64,000 nucleotides of DNA from Jiulongibacter sp024742395 (GCA_965249455.1 OZ252236.1:4464001-4528000), one strand, 5' to 3'; positions 26,860 to 35,187 are shown, counted from the stretch's first letter. Notes: generated by a model not told the origin, from the sequence alone. A program made the numbers and translations.

Positions 26860-26970
26860 TCTTGTAAAGGTTAGACCTGCAAAAAACAGGTTTGGTCATA
26901 TATTTACCTAAATATAACGCATAATCCTCATTATTGTTTAAACCCGCGTTTTAAGCAACACTGAATAGCC

Positions 26971-27891
26971 TTAGGCCTTTACCAGGTTTTCCCTGAATTC
27001 TGTTGGAGAAACACTTTTCTTCTTTTTAAAAACACGACAGAAATATGAAAAGGAGTTAAAACCACTGGCTAAGTACGCTTCTTTCACAGAGGCTTTCTCG
27101 TTTCTAAGCAACCTTTCAGCTAATTTCAATCTTTCCTGGATGATAAATTCATTGGGAGATATGCCCATCTCATTCTTAAAGGCTCTGTAAAAACTTGATT
27201 CGCTCATATAAGCCTTTTCACTTAATTCTTCTACAGTAATAGACTCAGTGAGGTGCTGTCTGATAAAACTTATCACAAAAGAAATCCTGTCATTGGTACA
27301 GTTATCCGCACTTTTCTTTAGGTGCATGCTCTTAGACTCTGTCTGCAAAATCCTGATGATCAGCTCCTGTATCAAACCGTCTGCAAAAATGTCTTTTGAA
27401 GGATGATTTTCGGAAAAGATGAAAATCAATCGTTGAAGAATTTGATTAATAGCCAGCTCATTCGTAAAGTGAAAGTTATAATCTGCCAAACTCCACTCCT
27501 TGCCATCTACTTTTGGACAAGATTCGTTCAGCATATTAACTGTTTTCTGTATTTTTTCTTCTGCAAAAGTCAAAGCCAAACATTGGGTGGGGCTTTGTTC
27601 TGTAGCTTCCGGAAAATCGATACACATTAATTCATGTGGAGGTAAAATAACAGACTCCCCAGGCAGAAAATCAAATGAAGGTAAATCCTGAAGATGCATG
27701 ATTTTTTTACCACGAATCATGCTTGCTAAGACCGGATTATTAAATTTTAACAAAACCTCATTACTGGTCTGATGGGTTTCAAAAATATTCAACTCAGCAT
27801 TTCTAAGAGTATGGATGGTTCGGTTCTCTACCAGATTTTCCAGTTTTCTTTCTGCGTAATGGTTTTGTGTCAATGATAACATAATAATCAA
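26971..27891 (-). CDS. AraC-family transcriptional regulator
   Basis: 306 aa with a C-terminal double helix-turn-helix AraC domain (about residues 210-306: ITVEELSEKAYMSESSFYRAF first HTH, VKEAYLASGFNSFSYFCRVF second HTH) and an N-terminal AraC_N-like sensor domain containing FLPGESVILPPHELMCIDFP. Cytoplasmic DNA-binding protein. It is transcribed away from the aldehyde dehydrogenase gene; the intergenic 219 bp holds five phased direct repeats (27955-28052), the likely binding sites for it. It therefore probably controls the dehydrogenase and its own gene. ATG 27882 is an alternative start three residues in. Confidence 0.92.
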   Translation of the reverse strand: MIIMLSLTQNHYAERKLENLVENRTIHTLRNAELNIFETHQTSNEVLLKFNNPVLASMIRGKKIMHLQDLPSFDFLPGESVILPPHELMCIDFPEATEQSPTQCLALTFAEEKIQKTVNMLNESCPKVDGKEWSLADYNFHFTNELAINQILQRLIFIFSENHPSKDIFADGLIQELIIRILQTESKSMHLKKSADNCTNDRISFVISFIRQHLTESITVEELSEKAYMSESSFYRAFKNEMGISPNEFIIQERLKLAERLLRNEKASVKEAYLASGFNSFSYFCRVFKKKKSVSPTEFRENLVKA

Positions 27892-27954
27892 GGTCTGATA
27901 GTCTAGTGAAACTAAATAATAGTATTATTTAATCAAAAAATATAACTGCAGTAA

Positions 27955-28052
27955 TGACAAGTGGATCAAAAAATGACGGAATAGTTCAACGTATGACAGA
28001 ATAATGAAATCAGATGACAGGAATTTGAAATGGCTTGACAGAATAGTTCAAC
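27955..28052 (+). promoter_or_regulatory. Array of five phased direct repeats, likely AraC-family operator
   Basis: Five copies of a 17-bp element start at 27955, 27974, 27994, 28015 and 28036, i.e. at 19, 20, 21 and 21 bp steps, about two helical turns. Copies 2 (TGACGGAATAGTTCAAC) and 5 (TGACAGAATAGTTCAAC) differ in one base; copies 3 and 4 keep TGACAG and the trailing GAAAT; copy 1 keeps TGACA and the late CAAA. Same-face, same-direction sites between a divergent AraC regulator and its target gene match how AraC dimers bind. The last copy ends 58 bp before the dehydrogenase ATG. Confidence 0.75.
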
Positions 28053-28110
28053 AAAATATCAACAAACAAAGATTTCTTTGTACATATCTATTAACATAAA
28101 CTATTAAGCT

Positions 28111-29634
28111 ATGTCAAACGTCATGCAAAAAGATCTTACGAAGATCGCCAAACCAACATTTAAAGAACACTACGATAACTTTATAGGTGGCAAATGGGTA
28201 GCCCCCTTAAAAGGAGAGTATTTTGAGGTTGGTTCACCGGTAGATGGGCAATCTTTCACCAAGGTGGCCAGATCTCAAGCCGAAGATATTGAACTGGCTC
28301 TAGATGCTGCCTGGGCTGCTGCTCCTCAATGGAACCATAGCTCAGCTACAGAAAGAAGCAATATGCTTTTGAAAATTGCCGATATCATGGAACAGAATCT
28401 GGATCTTCTGGCCAGAATTGAAACCTGGGATAACGGAAAGGCCATAAGAGAAACCAAAGCAGCAGATTTGCCTTTGGCCATTGATCATTTCCGCTATTTT
28501 GCCGGGGTAATCAGAGCAGAGGAAGGTTCAGCATCTGAGCTTGACTCAAACACCCTCTCTTTGATAATAAATGAACCACTTGGGGTTGTAGGACAAATTA
28601 TTCCATGGAATTTCCCCTTACTTATGGCGGCATGGAAATTAGCTCCTGCACTGGCAGCAGGGAACTGCGTAGTTTTAAAGCCGGCAGAGCAAACACCTGT
28701 GGGGATTATGGTGTTTGCCGAATTAATTAAAGACATTTTACCTGCCGGGGTATTGAACATTGTCAATGGATTTGGCCTTGAAGCCGGCAAGCCTTTGGCC
28801 TCAAGCTCCAGAATTGATAAAATAGCCTTTACGGGTGAAACCACAACGGGGCAACTTATTATGCAATATGCCTCAAAAAACATCATTCCTGTTACGCTGG
28901 AGTTGGGAGGTAAATCGCCAAACGTCTTCTTCAAAAGCATTATGGATGCGGATGATGAGTTTTTTGATAAAGCACTTGAAGGTGCCACACTTTTTGCCCT
29001 TAACCAAGGCGAAGTTTGTACTTGCCCATCCAGAATATTAGTAGAAGAGTCAATAGCCGATGCCTTTATTGAGCGATTTATTGAACGGGTAGAAGCTATA
29101 AAAATGGGGCATCCGCTAGATCCTGATACTATGATGGGAGCACAAGCTTCAAAAGATCAATACGAGAAAATCTTAAATTATATTGAGATTGGCAAAGAAG
29201 AAGGTGCAGTGCTTTTAACAGGAGGAGCTGCAGCTTATGTGGACGGACTGCAGAGTGGTTATTACATTAAACCTACCGTCTTTAAAGGCAACAATAAAAT
29301 GCGAATTTTTCAGGAAGAAATTTTCGGGCCGGTGGTTTGCCTTACCACATTTAAAGATGAGGCAGAAGCTTTGGAAATTGCCAATGACACGCTTTATGGT
29401 TTAGGGGCCGGTGTATGGACAAGGGACACCCATCAGGCTTATCAAATATCAAGAGCCATTCAGGCCGGACGTGTATGGGTTAACTGCTATCATGCGTACC
29501 CCGCTCATGCTCCTTTTGGCGGCTATAAGAAGTCAGGTATTGGTCGAGAAAACCATAAAATGATGCTGGATCATTACAGGCAGTCTAAGAATATGCTCAT
29601 CTCTTATGACAAAAATAAACTAGGTTTCTTTTAA
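28111..29634 (+). CDS. NAD(P)-dependent aldehyde dehydrogenase (acetaldehyde type)
   Basis: 507 aa, full ALDH-family length. Key residues are present: general base Glu264 in VTLELGGKSPN, nucleophile Cys303 in NQGEVCTCPSR, the cofactor Rossmann stretch IIPWNFPLLMAAWKLAPALAAGN, KPAEQTP, AFTGETTTGQ, and EIFGPVVCL. It oxidises an aliphatic aldehyde to the acid; the sequence and the DUF779 neighbour point to the AldB/ExaC-like group that handles acetaldehyde from ethanol or other short aldehydes. Its promoter region is shared with the divergent AraC gene and carries the repeat array. A hairpin follows at 29649, then the DUF779 gene. Confidence 0.93.
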   Translation: MSNVMQKDLTKIAKPTFKEHYDNFIGGKWVAPLKGEYFEVGSPVDGQSFTKVARSQAEDIELALDAAWAAAPQWNHSSATERSNMLLKIADIMEQNLDLLARIETWDNGKAIRETKAADLPLAIDHFRYFAGVIRAEEGSASELDSNTLSLIINEPLGVVGQIIPWNFPLLMAAWKLAPALAAGNCVVLKPAEQTPVGIMVFAELIKDILPAGVLNIVNGFGLEAGKPLASSSRIDKIAFTGETTTGQLIMQYASKNIIPVTLELGGKSPNVFFKSIMDADDEFFDKALEGATLFALNQGEVCTCPSRILVEESIADAFIERFIERVEAIKMGHPLDPDTMMGAQASKDQYEKILNYIEIGKEEGAVLLTGGAAAYVDGLQSGYYIKPTVFKGNNKMRIFQEEIFGPVVCLTTFKDEAEALEIANDTLYGLGAGVWTRDTHQAYQISRAIQAGRVWVNCYHAYPAHAPFGGYKKSGIGRENHKMMLDHYRQSKNMLISYDKNKLGFF

Positions 29635-29648
29635 TCAATTATCAAAGT

Positions 29649-29676
29649 GGGAGGTTCAATGAGCCTCCTGCTTTTT
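29649..29676 (+). terminator. Hairpin with T run between ALDH and DUF779 genes
   Basis: An 8-bp stem with G-T wobbles (left 29649-29656 GGGAGGTT, right 29662-29669 AGCCTCCT) and a 5-nt loop, followed by a gap base pair and TTTTT. It ends the ALDH transcript or attenuates read-through to DUF779, whose ATG follows at 29688. Confidence 0.6.
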
Positions 29677-29687
29677 ATTTTCATCTT

Positions 29688-30071
29688 ATGAGTGAGTCAG
29701 TAGAATTAGTAAACGTTACTCCGGCAGCCGAGAAGATTATTAAGAAGCTTCAGCAGAAGTACGGCCCTTTAATTTTTCATCAAAGTGGCGGATGCTGTGA
29801 TGGTTCATCGCCTATGTGTTTTCAAAAGGAAGATTTCTTCATTAATGAAACTGACGTCTTCCTCGGTGAAATTGTGGATTGTAACTTTTATATGGCCCGT
29901 GACCAGTTTGAGTACTGGAAACACACCCATCTGACTGTTGACATTGTAGAAGGGCGTGGCTCCAGTTTCTCTTTAGAAATTCCTTTAGGCTTAAGATTTA
30001 TTGTAAAATCACGCCTTTTAAGTAAAAGTGAGCTTGACTCTTTGAAAGAGCAAATGCCCGAGTATTACTAA
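29688..30071 (+). CDS. DUF779-family protein (aldehyde-dehydrogenase associated)
   Basis: 127-aa soluble protein of the DUF779 family. It shows the conserved FHQSGGCCDGSSPMCF core with paired cysteines, the LGEIVDCNFYM segment and HLTVDIVEGRGSSFSLEIPLGLRF. DUF779 genes are repeatedly found beside aldehyde dehydrogenases in diverse bacteria, though the biochemical role is not known; metal or thiol chemistry would fit the conserved Cys cluster. It overlaps the 3' end of the convergent AIM24-family gene by 4 bp (30068-30071). Confidence 0.88.
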   Translation: MSESVELVNVTPAAEKIIKKLQQKYGPLIFHQSGGCCDGSSPMCFQKEDFFINETDVFLGEIVDCNFYMARDQFEYWKHTHLTVDIVEGRGSSFSLEIPLGLRFIVKSRLLSKSELDSLKEQMPEYY

Positions 30072-30847
30072 GACTCAAACATATCTGCCAGTCCTCCCAG
30101 AACTGAACCTCCCTCTTTCTTTGAGTTTCCTCCAGAAGGAGACAACCTTCTGATTAATTTGGAAATAGGTAAGGATTGAATCCAAACTTTCCCGGTTCCA
30201 GAAAGAGTGGCCAAAAACATACCCTCTCCTCCAAAGACCATAGACCTAAGGCCACCAGCAGCCTGTATGTCAAAATTTAGCTGCGGCTCAAAACCCACAA
30301 TACAGCCGGTATCAATTCGAAGGGTTTCATTGTTTAATGTCTTCTCCATCACTACACCACCTGAATGAATGAATGCCAGGCCATCTCCTTGAATACGCTC
30401 CAGAATAAAACCTTCACCCCCGAAAAGTCCAGCTCCAAAACGCTTATTAAAATGAATAGAAATTTGCGTACCCATAGCGGCACATAAGAAAGCATCTTTC
30501 TGAACTATCAGTGTCTGCTGATAAATTTTAGACAAATCTACTGCCTTAATGGTACCCGGATAAGGAGCAGCAAAAGCCACTTTCTTTTTGCCGTAACCTC
30601 TATTGGTAAAATGTGTCATAAAGAGTGACTCCCCCATGAGCATACGGCTACCGGCTTGAAATAATTTACCCAGTACAGATTGGTTAGCCTGGCTACCATC
30701 TCCCATTCTAGTTTCAAAAGAAATGCCGTCTTCCATATACAGCATACTGCCAGCTTCTGCTACTACAGTTTCATTAGGGTCTAGTTCAATAACTACTACC
30801 TGTATATCTTCACCCAGGATCTCGTAGTCAATTTCATGGCTTCTCAT
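30068..30847 (-). CDS. AIM24/TIGR00266-family protein
   Basis: 259-aa soluble beta-rich protein matching the TIGR00266/AIM24 family: VVIELDPNETVVAEAGSMLYM, LMGESLFMTHFTNRG, GEGFILERIQGDGLAFIHSGG, IVGFEPQLNFDIQAAGG and FGGEGMFLATLSGTGKVWIQ. The family forms double-psi-like trimers; in mitochondria AIM24 affects inner-membrane organisation, and the bacterial role is unclear. It starts with an ATGA overlap with a 70-aa protein gene upstream, so the two are translationally coupled. Confidence 0.88.
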   Translation of the reverse strand: MRSHEIDYEILGEDIQVVVIELDPNETVVAEAGSMLYMEDGISFETRMGDGSQANQSVLGKLFQAGSRMLMGESLFMTHFTNRGYGKKKVAFAAPYPGTIKAVDLSKIYQQTLIVQKDAFLCAAMGTQISIHFNKRFGAGLFGGEGFILERIQGDGLAFIHSGGVVMEKTLNNETLRIDTGCIVGFEPQLNFDIQAAGGLRSMVFGGEGMFLATLSGTGKVWIQSLPISKLIRRLSPSGGNSKKEGGSVLGGLADMFES

Positions 30848-31056
30848 TCTTCTTCTTCTTTGTTTTTTAATTCGTCTAAATCTACTCCTTTCAGTTTCTT
30901 ATCTTCCACGTTGTCATTTAGAAACTGATTTATGCGTTCAATGTCATACGACATCTGAATTTCGCCAAATGTGTTTATTTTAATATTGAAACCATCCAGA
31001 TCTTTGTGAACTCGTGGTTTCTCTTCGTTTACTTCCTTTTTCTTAGGCATAATCAT
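30844..31056 (-). CDS. Small charged protein coupled to AIM24-family gene
   Basis: 70 aa, no recognised domain. It is rich in Lys, Glu and Asp at both ends with a middle IKINTFGEIQMSYDIERINQF that may form a small alpha/beta unit. Its stop shares ATGA with the start of the AIM24 gene, which supports it being real and translationally coupled; a role as partner or antitoxin-like regulator is speculation. In-frame ATG at 31050 (MPKKKEV) is an alternative start. A TAGATTTG -7 box lies upstream at 31091-31098. Confidence 0.7.
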   Translation of the reverse strand: MIMPKKKEVNEEKPRVHKDLDGFNIKINTFGEIQMSYDIERINQFLNDNVEDKKLKGVDLDELKNKEEEE

Positions 31057-31090
31057 TTTATTTTTCGCTGGCTAGCCAAACGAGGTGATA

Positions 31091-31098
31091 CAAATCTA
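31091..31098 (-). promoter_or_regulatory. Candidate -7 box for the 70-aa/AIM24 operon
   Basis: On the - strand this reads TAGATTTG, matching the Bacteroidota -7 consensus TAnnTTTG, 35 bp upstream of the small gene start. No good -33 TTTG partner at the usual spacing is seen, so the call is tentative. Confidence 0.4.
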
Positions 31099-31185
31099 TT
31101 AATGAAATTACGAATCCTGTGGAGAATTTGACCAATCGTATCATTTCAATATAAATGGTCAGAATTCAGGATAAGTACTTTTTTG

Positions 31186-31207
31186 CCTTTGTAACAAAGG
31201 TTTTTTT
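31186..31207 (+). terminator. Terminator-like hairpin with seven T on + strand
   Basis: Stem CCTTTG / CAAAGG with loop TAA, followed directly by TTTTTTT on the + strand. No + strand gene ends nearby, so its job is unclear; it may mark the end of a short untranslated RNA or be half of a duplicated hairpin with 31223-31252. Confidence 0.4.
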
Positions 31208-31222
31208 GAAGAGTTCCCAAAA

Positions 31223-31252
31223 AAAATGCCTTTGTTTTCACAAAGGCATTTT
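31223..31252 (-). terminator. gltX terminator
   Basis: Perfect 12-bp stem AAAATGCCTTTG / CAAAGGCATTTT with a 6-nt loop, 19 bp after the gltX stop on the - strand. The - strand reads TTTTTTTTGGG through and after the stem, a good intrinsic terminator. Confidence 0.85.
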
Positions 31253-31270
31253 AGAAATATTTAAGTACAC

Positions 31271-32764
31271 TTACGCCCCTAAAACCTCCAAGGCTTTCTT
31301 AATTCTGGCCGTTACTTCTTCTTTGCCTAATATCTCCAGCATCAGCATAAGATCGGGGCCATTACCGGCTCCCGTGGTGGCTAAACGTAAAGCTTGCATT
31401 ACTTTGCCCGGTTTGATCTCTTGTTCGGGTAGTCCTTCCCAAATAGCCTTATGAATATTCTCTGTACTGAAGTCATCTACACCAGCCAATAATTCAATAA
31501 TGATGGGCATGGCCTTTTTGGCTAAATCATCCCATTTTTTGGCAGCTACTGTCTCGTCATAAGCAGAAGGTGCTTCGAAAAGATACGGGACTTCTGTTTT
31601 AATTTCTTTAATAAAGGTCACTCTCTCTTTCATCAGCTTCACTAATTGCGAAGCCAAATGCTCATTATCTAAGCCCTTATTTACTTCTGCTACTAAAGTA
31701 GCATCATCCATAGTTTTAATGTAATGCTGATTAAACCACTGAGCTTTTTGAATATCAAATCGAGCTCCCGATTTATTGATTCTATCAATAGAGAATGCAT
31801 TGATCAATTCTTCCAAAGAAAAAATCTCCTGCTCTGTGCCGGGGTTCCAGCCCAAAAGAGCTAAAAAGTTCAAAACAGCCTCAGGCAAGTAGCCATCTTG
31901 CTTAAAACCACGACTAACTTCTCCAGAGTCATCTTTCCACTCAACAGGGAAAACAGGGAAATCGCCCAGCAATCCATCTCTTTTACTAAGCTTTCCATTA
32001 CCTTCGGGTTTTAGGAGAAGAGGAAGATGAGCAAACTCCGGGTGTTGCCAGCCGAATGCCTTATAAAGCAATATATGTAAGGGTGCTGATGGCAACCACT
32101 CCTCGCCCCTGATTACGTGGGTTATACCCATTTCGTGATCATCTACAATATTTGCCAAATGGTATGTGGGCATCCCGTCAGCTTTTAAAAGCACCTTGTC
32201 GTCAATGGTAGAAGAGTGAACCACTACCCAGTCTCTGATCATATCTTTAAACCTGATTTCCTCCTTTAAAGGAACCATTAATCTAACTACATGCGGGTCA
32301 CCATTGGCTATTCTTCTTTGCGTTTCTTCTTTGCCCAAAGTAATAGAGTTCTTCATTTTCATTCTTGTAACAGAATTATATGAAGGATTATCCACTTTGG
32401 CCGCTTCCAATTCTTTACGCATGGCATCCAGCTCCTCTGCCGTATCAAAGGCGTAATAAGCTTTACCTGTATCTATTAGGGTTTGGGCATATTTACTATA
32501 AATGTCCTTTCTTTCAGATTGTCTGTAAGGGGCGTGTGGCCCACCGGCCGGACTTTCATCAAAGCTTAAACCCAGCCAAGCTAAGCTATCTATGATGTAT
32601 TGCTCAGCACCGGCTACATATCTTGACTGATCTGTATCCTCAATTCTGAGAATAAAATCTCCGCCATTTTTCTTGGCGAAAAGATAATTGTAAAGTGCTG
32701 TACGAACACCACCTATATGAAGTGGACCCGTAGGACTAGGGGCAAAACGAACTCTTACTGACAT
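31271..32764 (-). CDS. gltX: Glutamyl-tRNA synthetase
   Basis: 497-aa class I aminoacyl-tRNA synthetase. HIGH motif in FAPSPTGPLHIGGVRTALYN, KMSKS motif in GKLSKRDGLLGDF, and the family motifs LRIEDTDQSR and HVIRGEEWLPSAPLHILLYKA. It charges tRNA-Glu with glutamate in the cytoplasm. The length and the C-terminal helical anticodon-binding domain (LINAFSIDRINKSGARFD onward) are normal. Single-gene transcript: -7 box upstream at 32786-32793, strong terminator downstream at 31223-31252. Confidence 0.96.
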   Translation of the reverse strand: MSVRVRFAPSPTGPLHIGGVRTALYNYLFAKKNGGDFILRIEDTDQSRYVAGAEQYIIDSLAWLGLSFDESPAGGPHAPYRQSERKDIYSKYAQTLIDTGKAYYAFDTAEELDAMRKELEAAKVDNPSYNSVTRMKMKNSITLGKEETQRRIANGDPHVVRLMVPLKEEIRFKDMIRDWVVVHSSTIDDKVLLKADGMPTYHLANIVDDHEMGITHVIRGEEWLPSAPLHILLYKAFGWQHPEFAHLPLLLKPEGNGKLSKRDGLLGDFPVFPVEWKDDSGEVSRGFKQDGYLPEAVLNFLALLGWNPGTEQEIFSLEELINAFSIDRINKSGARFDIQKAQWFNQHYIKTMDDATLVAEVNKGLDNEHLASQLVKLMKERVTFIKEIKTEVPYLFEAPSAYDETVAAKKWDDLAKKAMPIIIELLAGVDDFSTENIHKAIWEGLPEQEIKPGKVMQALRLATTGAGNGPDLMLMLEILGKEEVTARIKKALEVLGA

Positions 32765-32785
32765 ATTTTATCTAAAATTGGGCTG

Positions 32786-32793
32786 CAAAAGTA
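32786..32793 (-). promoter_or_regulatory. gltX -7 promoter box
   Basis: The - strand reads TACTTTTG followed by CAGCCC, an exact fit to TAnnTTTG, 22 bp before the gltX ATG. A -33 element at standard spacing is not obvious. Confidence 0.55.
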
Positions 32794-32865
32794 GGAAATT
32801 TTAATCAGACACCATTCATTTACGTCAAACAGAAGAATGTTATTAAATTGCTAAAAAAACAACCT

Positions 32866-34308
32866 ATGAATTTTAAAAAACCTCTCTATTTCCTCGCTGC
32901 CCTACTTTTTATACAAGGGGCGAGCTCTTTAAAACCTGCAGATAGCCCAAATATTGTCTTGATATTTATGGATGATATGGGCTATGGTGATCTGAGTTGC
33001 TATGGTGCAAGCACCTACAGAACTGAAAACATTGACCGAATGGCAGCAGAGGGAATCAGGTTTACTAATTTCCTGAGTGCACAGGCCGTTTGCTCCGCCT
33101 CAAGAGCAGCCCTAATGACTGGCTGCTATCCAAACAGACTTAATATTCATGGGGCCTACTTTCCCGGAGCAGGTGTAGGTCTAAACCCCGACGAAACCAC
33201 GATAGCCGAATTATTAAAAGAGAAAGGCTACGCCACGGGTATTTTTGGAAAATGGCACCTGGGCGATGATAAAAAATTCTTGCCTCTACAACACGGATTT
33301 GATGAATACGTAGGAATACCCTACTCAAATGACATGTGGCCAATCTGGTATGACGGAAAACGCGGAATAGGAACTTTTAAAGAAAAGTGGCCAGACCTGC
33401 CATTGGTAGTAGATAATGAGGTTTCAAGATATTTAACTACCCTAGAAGAGCAGGCAGAACTCACTACTCTTTACACTGAAAAGGCGGTTAATTTCATTAA
33501 AAAGAACAGTAAGAAGCCATTTTTCCTCTATTTACCTCATACCATGCCACATGTGCCCATAGCAGTATCAGACAAATTTAAGGACAAAAGTGGCGAGGGC
33601 CTTTATGCCGACTTAATGTTGGAAATAGACTGGTCTGTGGGCGAAATTATGAAAACCTTAAAAGAGCAAGGTATAGATGAAAACACCATGATCATTTTTA
33701 CCAGTGATAACGGTCCATGGATAAACTACGGAAACCATGCCGGCTCAACGGGTGGGCTGAGAGAAGGAAAAGGTGTTAGTTACGAAGGAGGACACAGAGT
33801 GCCGGGTATTGTAAGATGGAAGGGTAGAGTACCGGCAGGTGTTGTTTGTAATCAATTGACCTCCACTATAGACCTGTTACCTACAATCGCATCCATTTGC
33901 GGTACTTCTTTACCAAAAAACAAAATTGACGGGGTAAGCCTTATGCCTATTTTAAATGGAGACATGACCGCCAAACCCCGGGAGTTCTTTGCTTATTATT
34001 ACCGCAGAAATAATCTTGAAGCTGTCAGAAAAGATCAATGGAAACTTGTACTGCCACACACAGGAAGAACCTACAAAGGTTTTTTACCGGGCAATGATGG
34101 TTTTCCGGGACCCAATACCGAACAACATGAAGAACCGATGGCTCTTTACGACCTAAGACGTGATCCAGGTGAAGAGTATGACGTTCAAAGATTATATCCT
34201 GAAATTGTCAAAGAACTGGAAGCCTATGCTGAAACCATTAGAGAAGAACTAGGCGATGAAATCACCAATCGCGAAGGTAGTGGCAGAAGACCCATAGGAA
34301 GAATTTAG
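32866..34308 (+). CDS. Secreted sulfatase (type I, arylsulfatase family)
   Basis: ATG 32866 gives a signal peptide (MNFKKPLYFLAALLFIQGASS). Type I sulfatase fold: NIVLIFMDDMGYGDLSCYG with metal-binding Asp pair, active site Cys76 in AVCSASRAALMTG, GKWHLGDDKKFLPLQHGFD, and TSDNGPW with the later metal Asp-Asn. The active-site signature is C-S-A-S-R rather than the usual C-x-P-x-R; Ala in that place is permitted in the broader C-x-(P/A)-x-R consensus. The Cys must be turned into formylglycine. Sulfate removal from glycans fits the SusCD region, though no SusCD is adjacent. Terminator follows at 34359. Confidence 0.93.
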   Translation: MNFKKPLYFLAALLFIQGASSLKPADSPNIVLIFMDDMGYGDLSCYGASTYRTENIDRMAAEGIRFTNFLSAQAVCSASRAALMTGCYPNRLNIHGAYFPGAGVGLNPDETTIAELLKEKGYATGIFGKWHLGDDKKFLPLQHGFDEYVGIPYSNDMWPIWYDGKRGIGTFKEKWPDLPLVVDNEVSRYLTTLEEQAELTTLYTEKAVNFIKKNSKKPFFLYLPHTMPHVPIAVSDKFKDKSGEGLYADLMLEIDWSVGEIMKTLKEQGIDENTMIIFTSDNGPWINYGNHAGSTGGLREGKGVSYEGGHRVPGIVRWKGRVPAGVVCNQLTSTIDLLPTIASICGTSLPKNKIDGVSLMPILNGDMTAKPREFFAYYYRRNNLEAVRKDQWKLVLPHTGRTYKGFLPGNDGFPGPNTEQHEEPMALYDLRRDPGEEYDVQRLYPEIVKELEAYAETIREELGDEITNREGSGRRPIGRI

Positions 34309-34358
34309 ACTAAACCAGCTCATCTCGGAATTAAAACACCACGTAGCTCTGTTACAAA

Positions 34359-34395
34359 AAAGACGGTTAAGCTTTTGTAGCCGTCTTTATTTTTT
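34359..34395 (+). terminator. Sulfatase gene terminator
   Basis: 8-bp stem AAAGACGG / CCGTCTTT extended by three weaker pairs, loop AGCTTTTG, then ATTTTTTT on the + strand, 50 bp after the sulfatase stop. Confidence 0.8.
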
Positions 34396-34421
34396 GACTC
34401 AACAATTCAAAACACAGAAAA

Positions 34422-35126
34422 ATGAAAGTAGCATTTATAACAGGAGGTAGTAAAGGTATAGGTTATGGCGTGGCCGAAAAGCTAATTAATGACGGAATAA
34501 AAGTGGCTATTACCAGCCGTTCAAAGGAGGCCGCTGATAAAGCTGCCGGAGAATTGAACAAAATTAAGGACGGTTACGCAATAGGAATTGAATCTGACGT
34601 TAGAAGCCTTGAATCTCAAAAAGCTGCTGTTAAAACTGTTATCGATACCTGGGGGCAGATAGACTACTATATTGCAAATGCCGGTGTTGGTCATTTTGGT
34701 TCTATATATGATCTAAGTCCTGAACAATGGAACGAGACCATAGACATCAACCTTACGGGTGTATTTTACTCTGCAAAAGCCTCTTTAGATGCTTTAAAGA
34801 AAACCAAAGGCTATTTCATCACAATTGCCAGTCTGGCAGGTACAAACTTTTTTGCAACCGCTTCAGCATACAATGCCAGTAAGTTTGGTTTGGTAGGCTT
34901 TACCCAAGCTATGATGCTAGATGTTCGCCAAGACGATATTAAAGTGAGTACCATTATGCCAGGTTCTGTAGCAACCTATTTCAATGACCACACACCATCA
35001 GAGGAAGATGCCTGGAAAATTCAGCCCGAAGATATTGGTCAGATCGTGTCTGACTTAATTAAAATGCCAGCCAGAACTCTACCAAGCAAAATAGAAGTTA
35101 GACCTAGCAGAACTGCCAAAAAGTAA
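34422..35126 (+). CDS. Short-chain dehydrogenase/reductase
   Basis: 234-aa classical SDR. Cofactor motif TGGSKGIGYGVAEKL near the N-terminus, the NAG motif in YIANAGVGHFG, catalytic Ser in TIASLAG and the YxxxK pair in SAYNASKFGLVGFTQ. Arg-rich residues after strand 2 (TSRSKEAADKA) suggest NADP preference. Substrate unknown. It lies between two terminators (34359 and 35149), so it is its own transcription unit. Confidence 0.92.
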   Translation: MKVAFITGGSKGIGYGVAEKLINDGIKVAITSRSKEAADKAAGELNKIKDGYAIGIESDVRSLESQKAAVKTVIDTWGQIDYYIANAGVGHFGSIYDLSPEQWNETIDINLTGVFYSAKASLDALKKTKGYFITIASLAGTNFFATASAYNASKFGLVGFTQAMMLDVRQDDIKVSTIMPGSVATYFNDHTPSEEDAWKIQPEDIGQIVSDLIKMPARTLPSKIEVRPSRTAKK

Positions 35127-35148
35127 GCTGAGCAAGTACATTATTTTG

Positions 35149-35187
35149 AGACCTGATATCAACAAAGTTTGAATGTCAGGTCTTTTT
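35149..35187 (+). terminator. Terminator after first SDR gene
   Basis: 8-bp stem AGACCTGA / TCAGGTCT with a 19-nt loop, then TTTTT, 23 bp after the SDR stop on the + strand. Confidence 0.7.

Noticed and set aside
28494..28988. An antisense 164-codon frame in the aldehyde dehydrogenase gene
   Set aside because: It covers the conserved NAD-binding and catalytic region of the enzyme; no plausible protein features.
6336..34308. FGE-like protein as the activator of the sulfatase at 32866
   Set aside because: The FGE-like protein lacks the catalytic cysteines and is 26 kb away in another operon.
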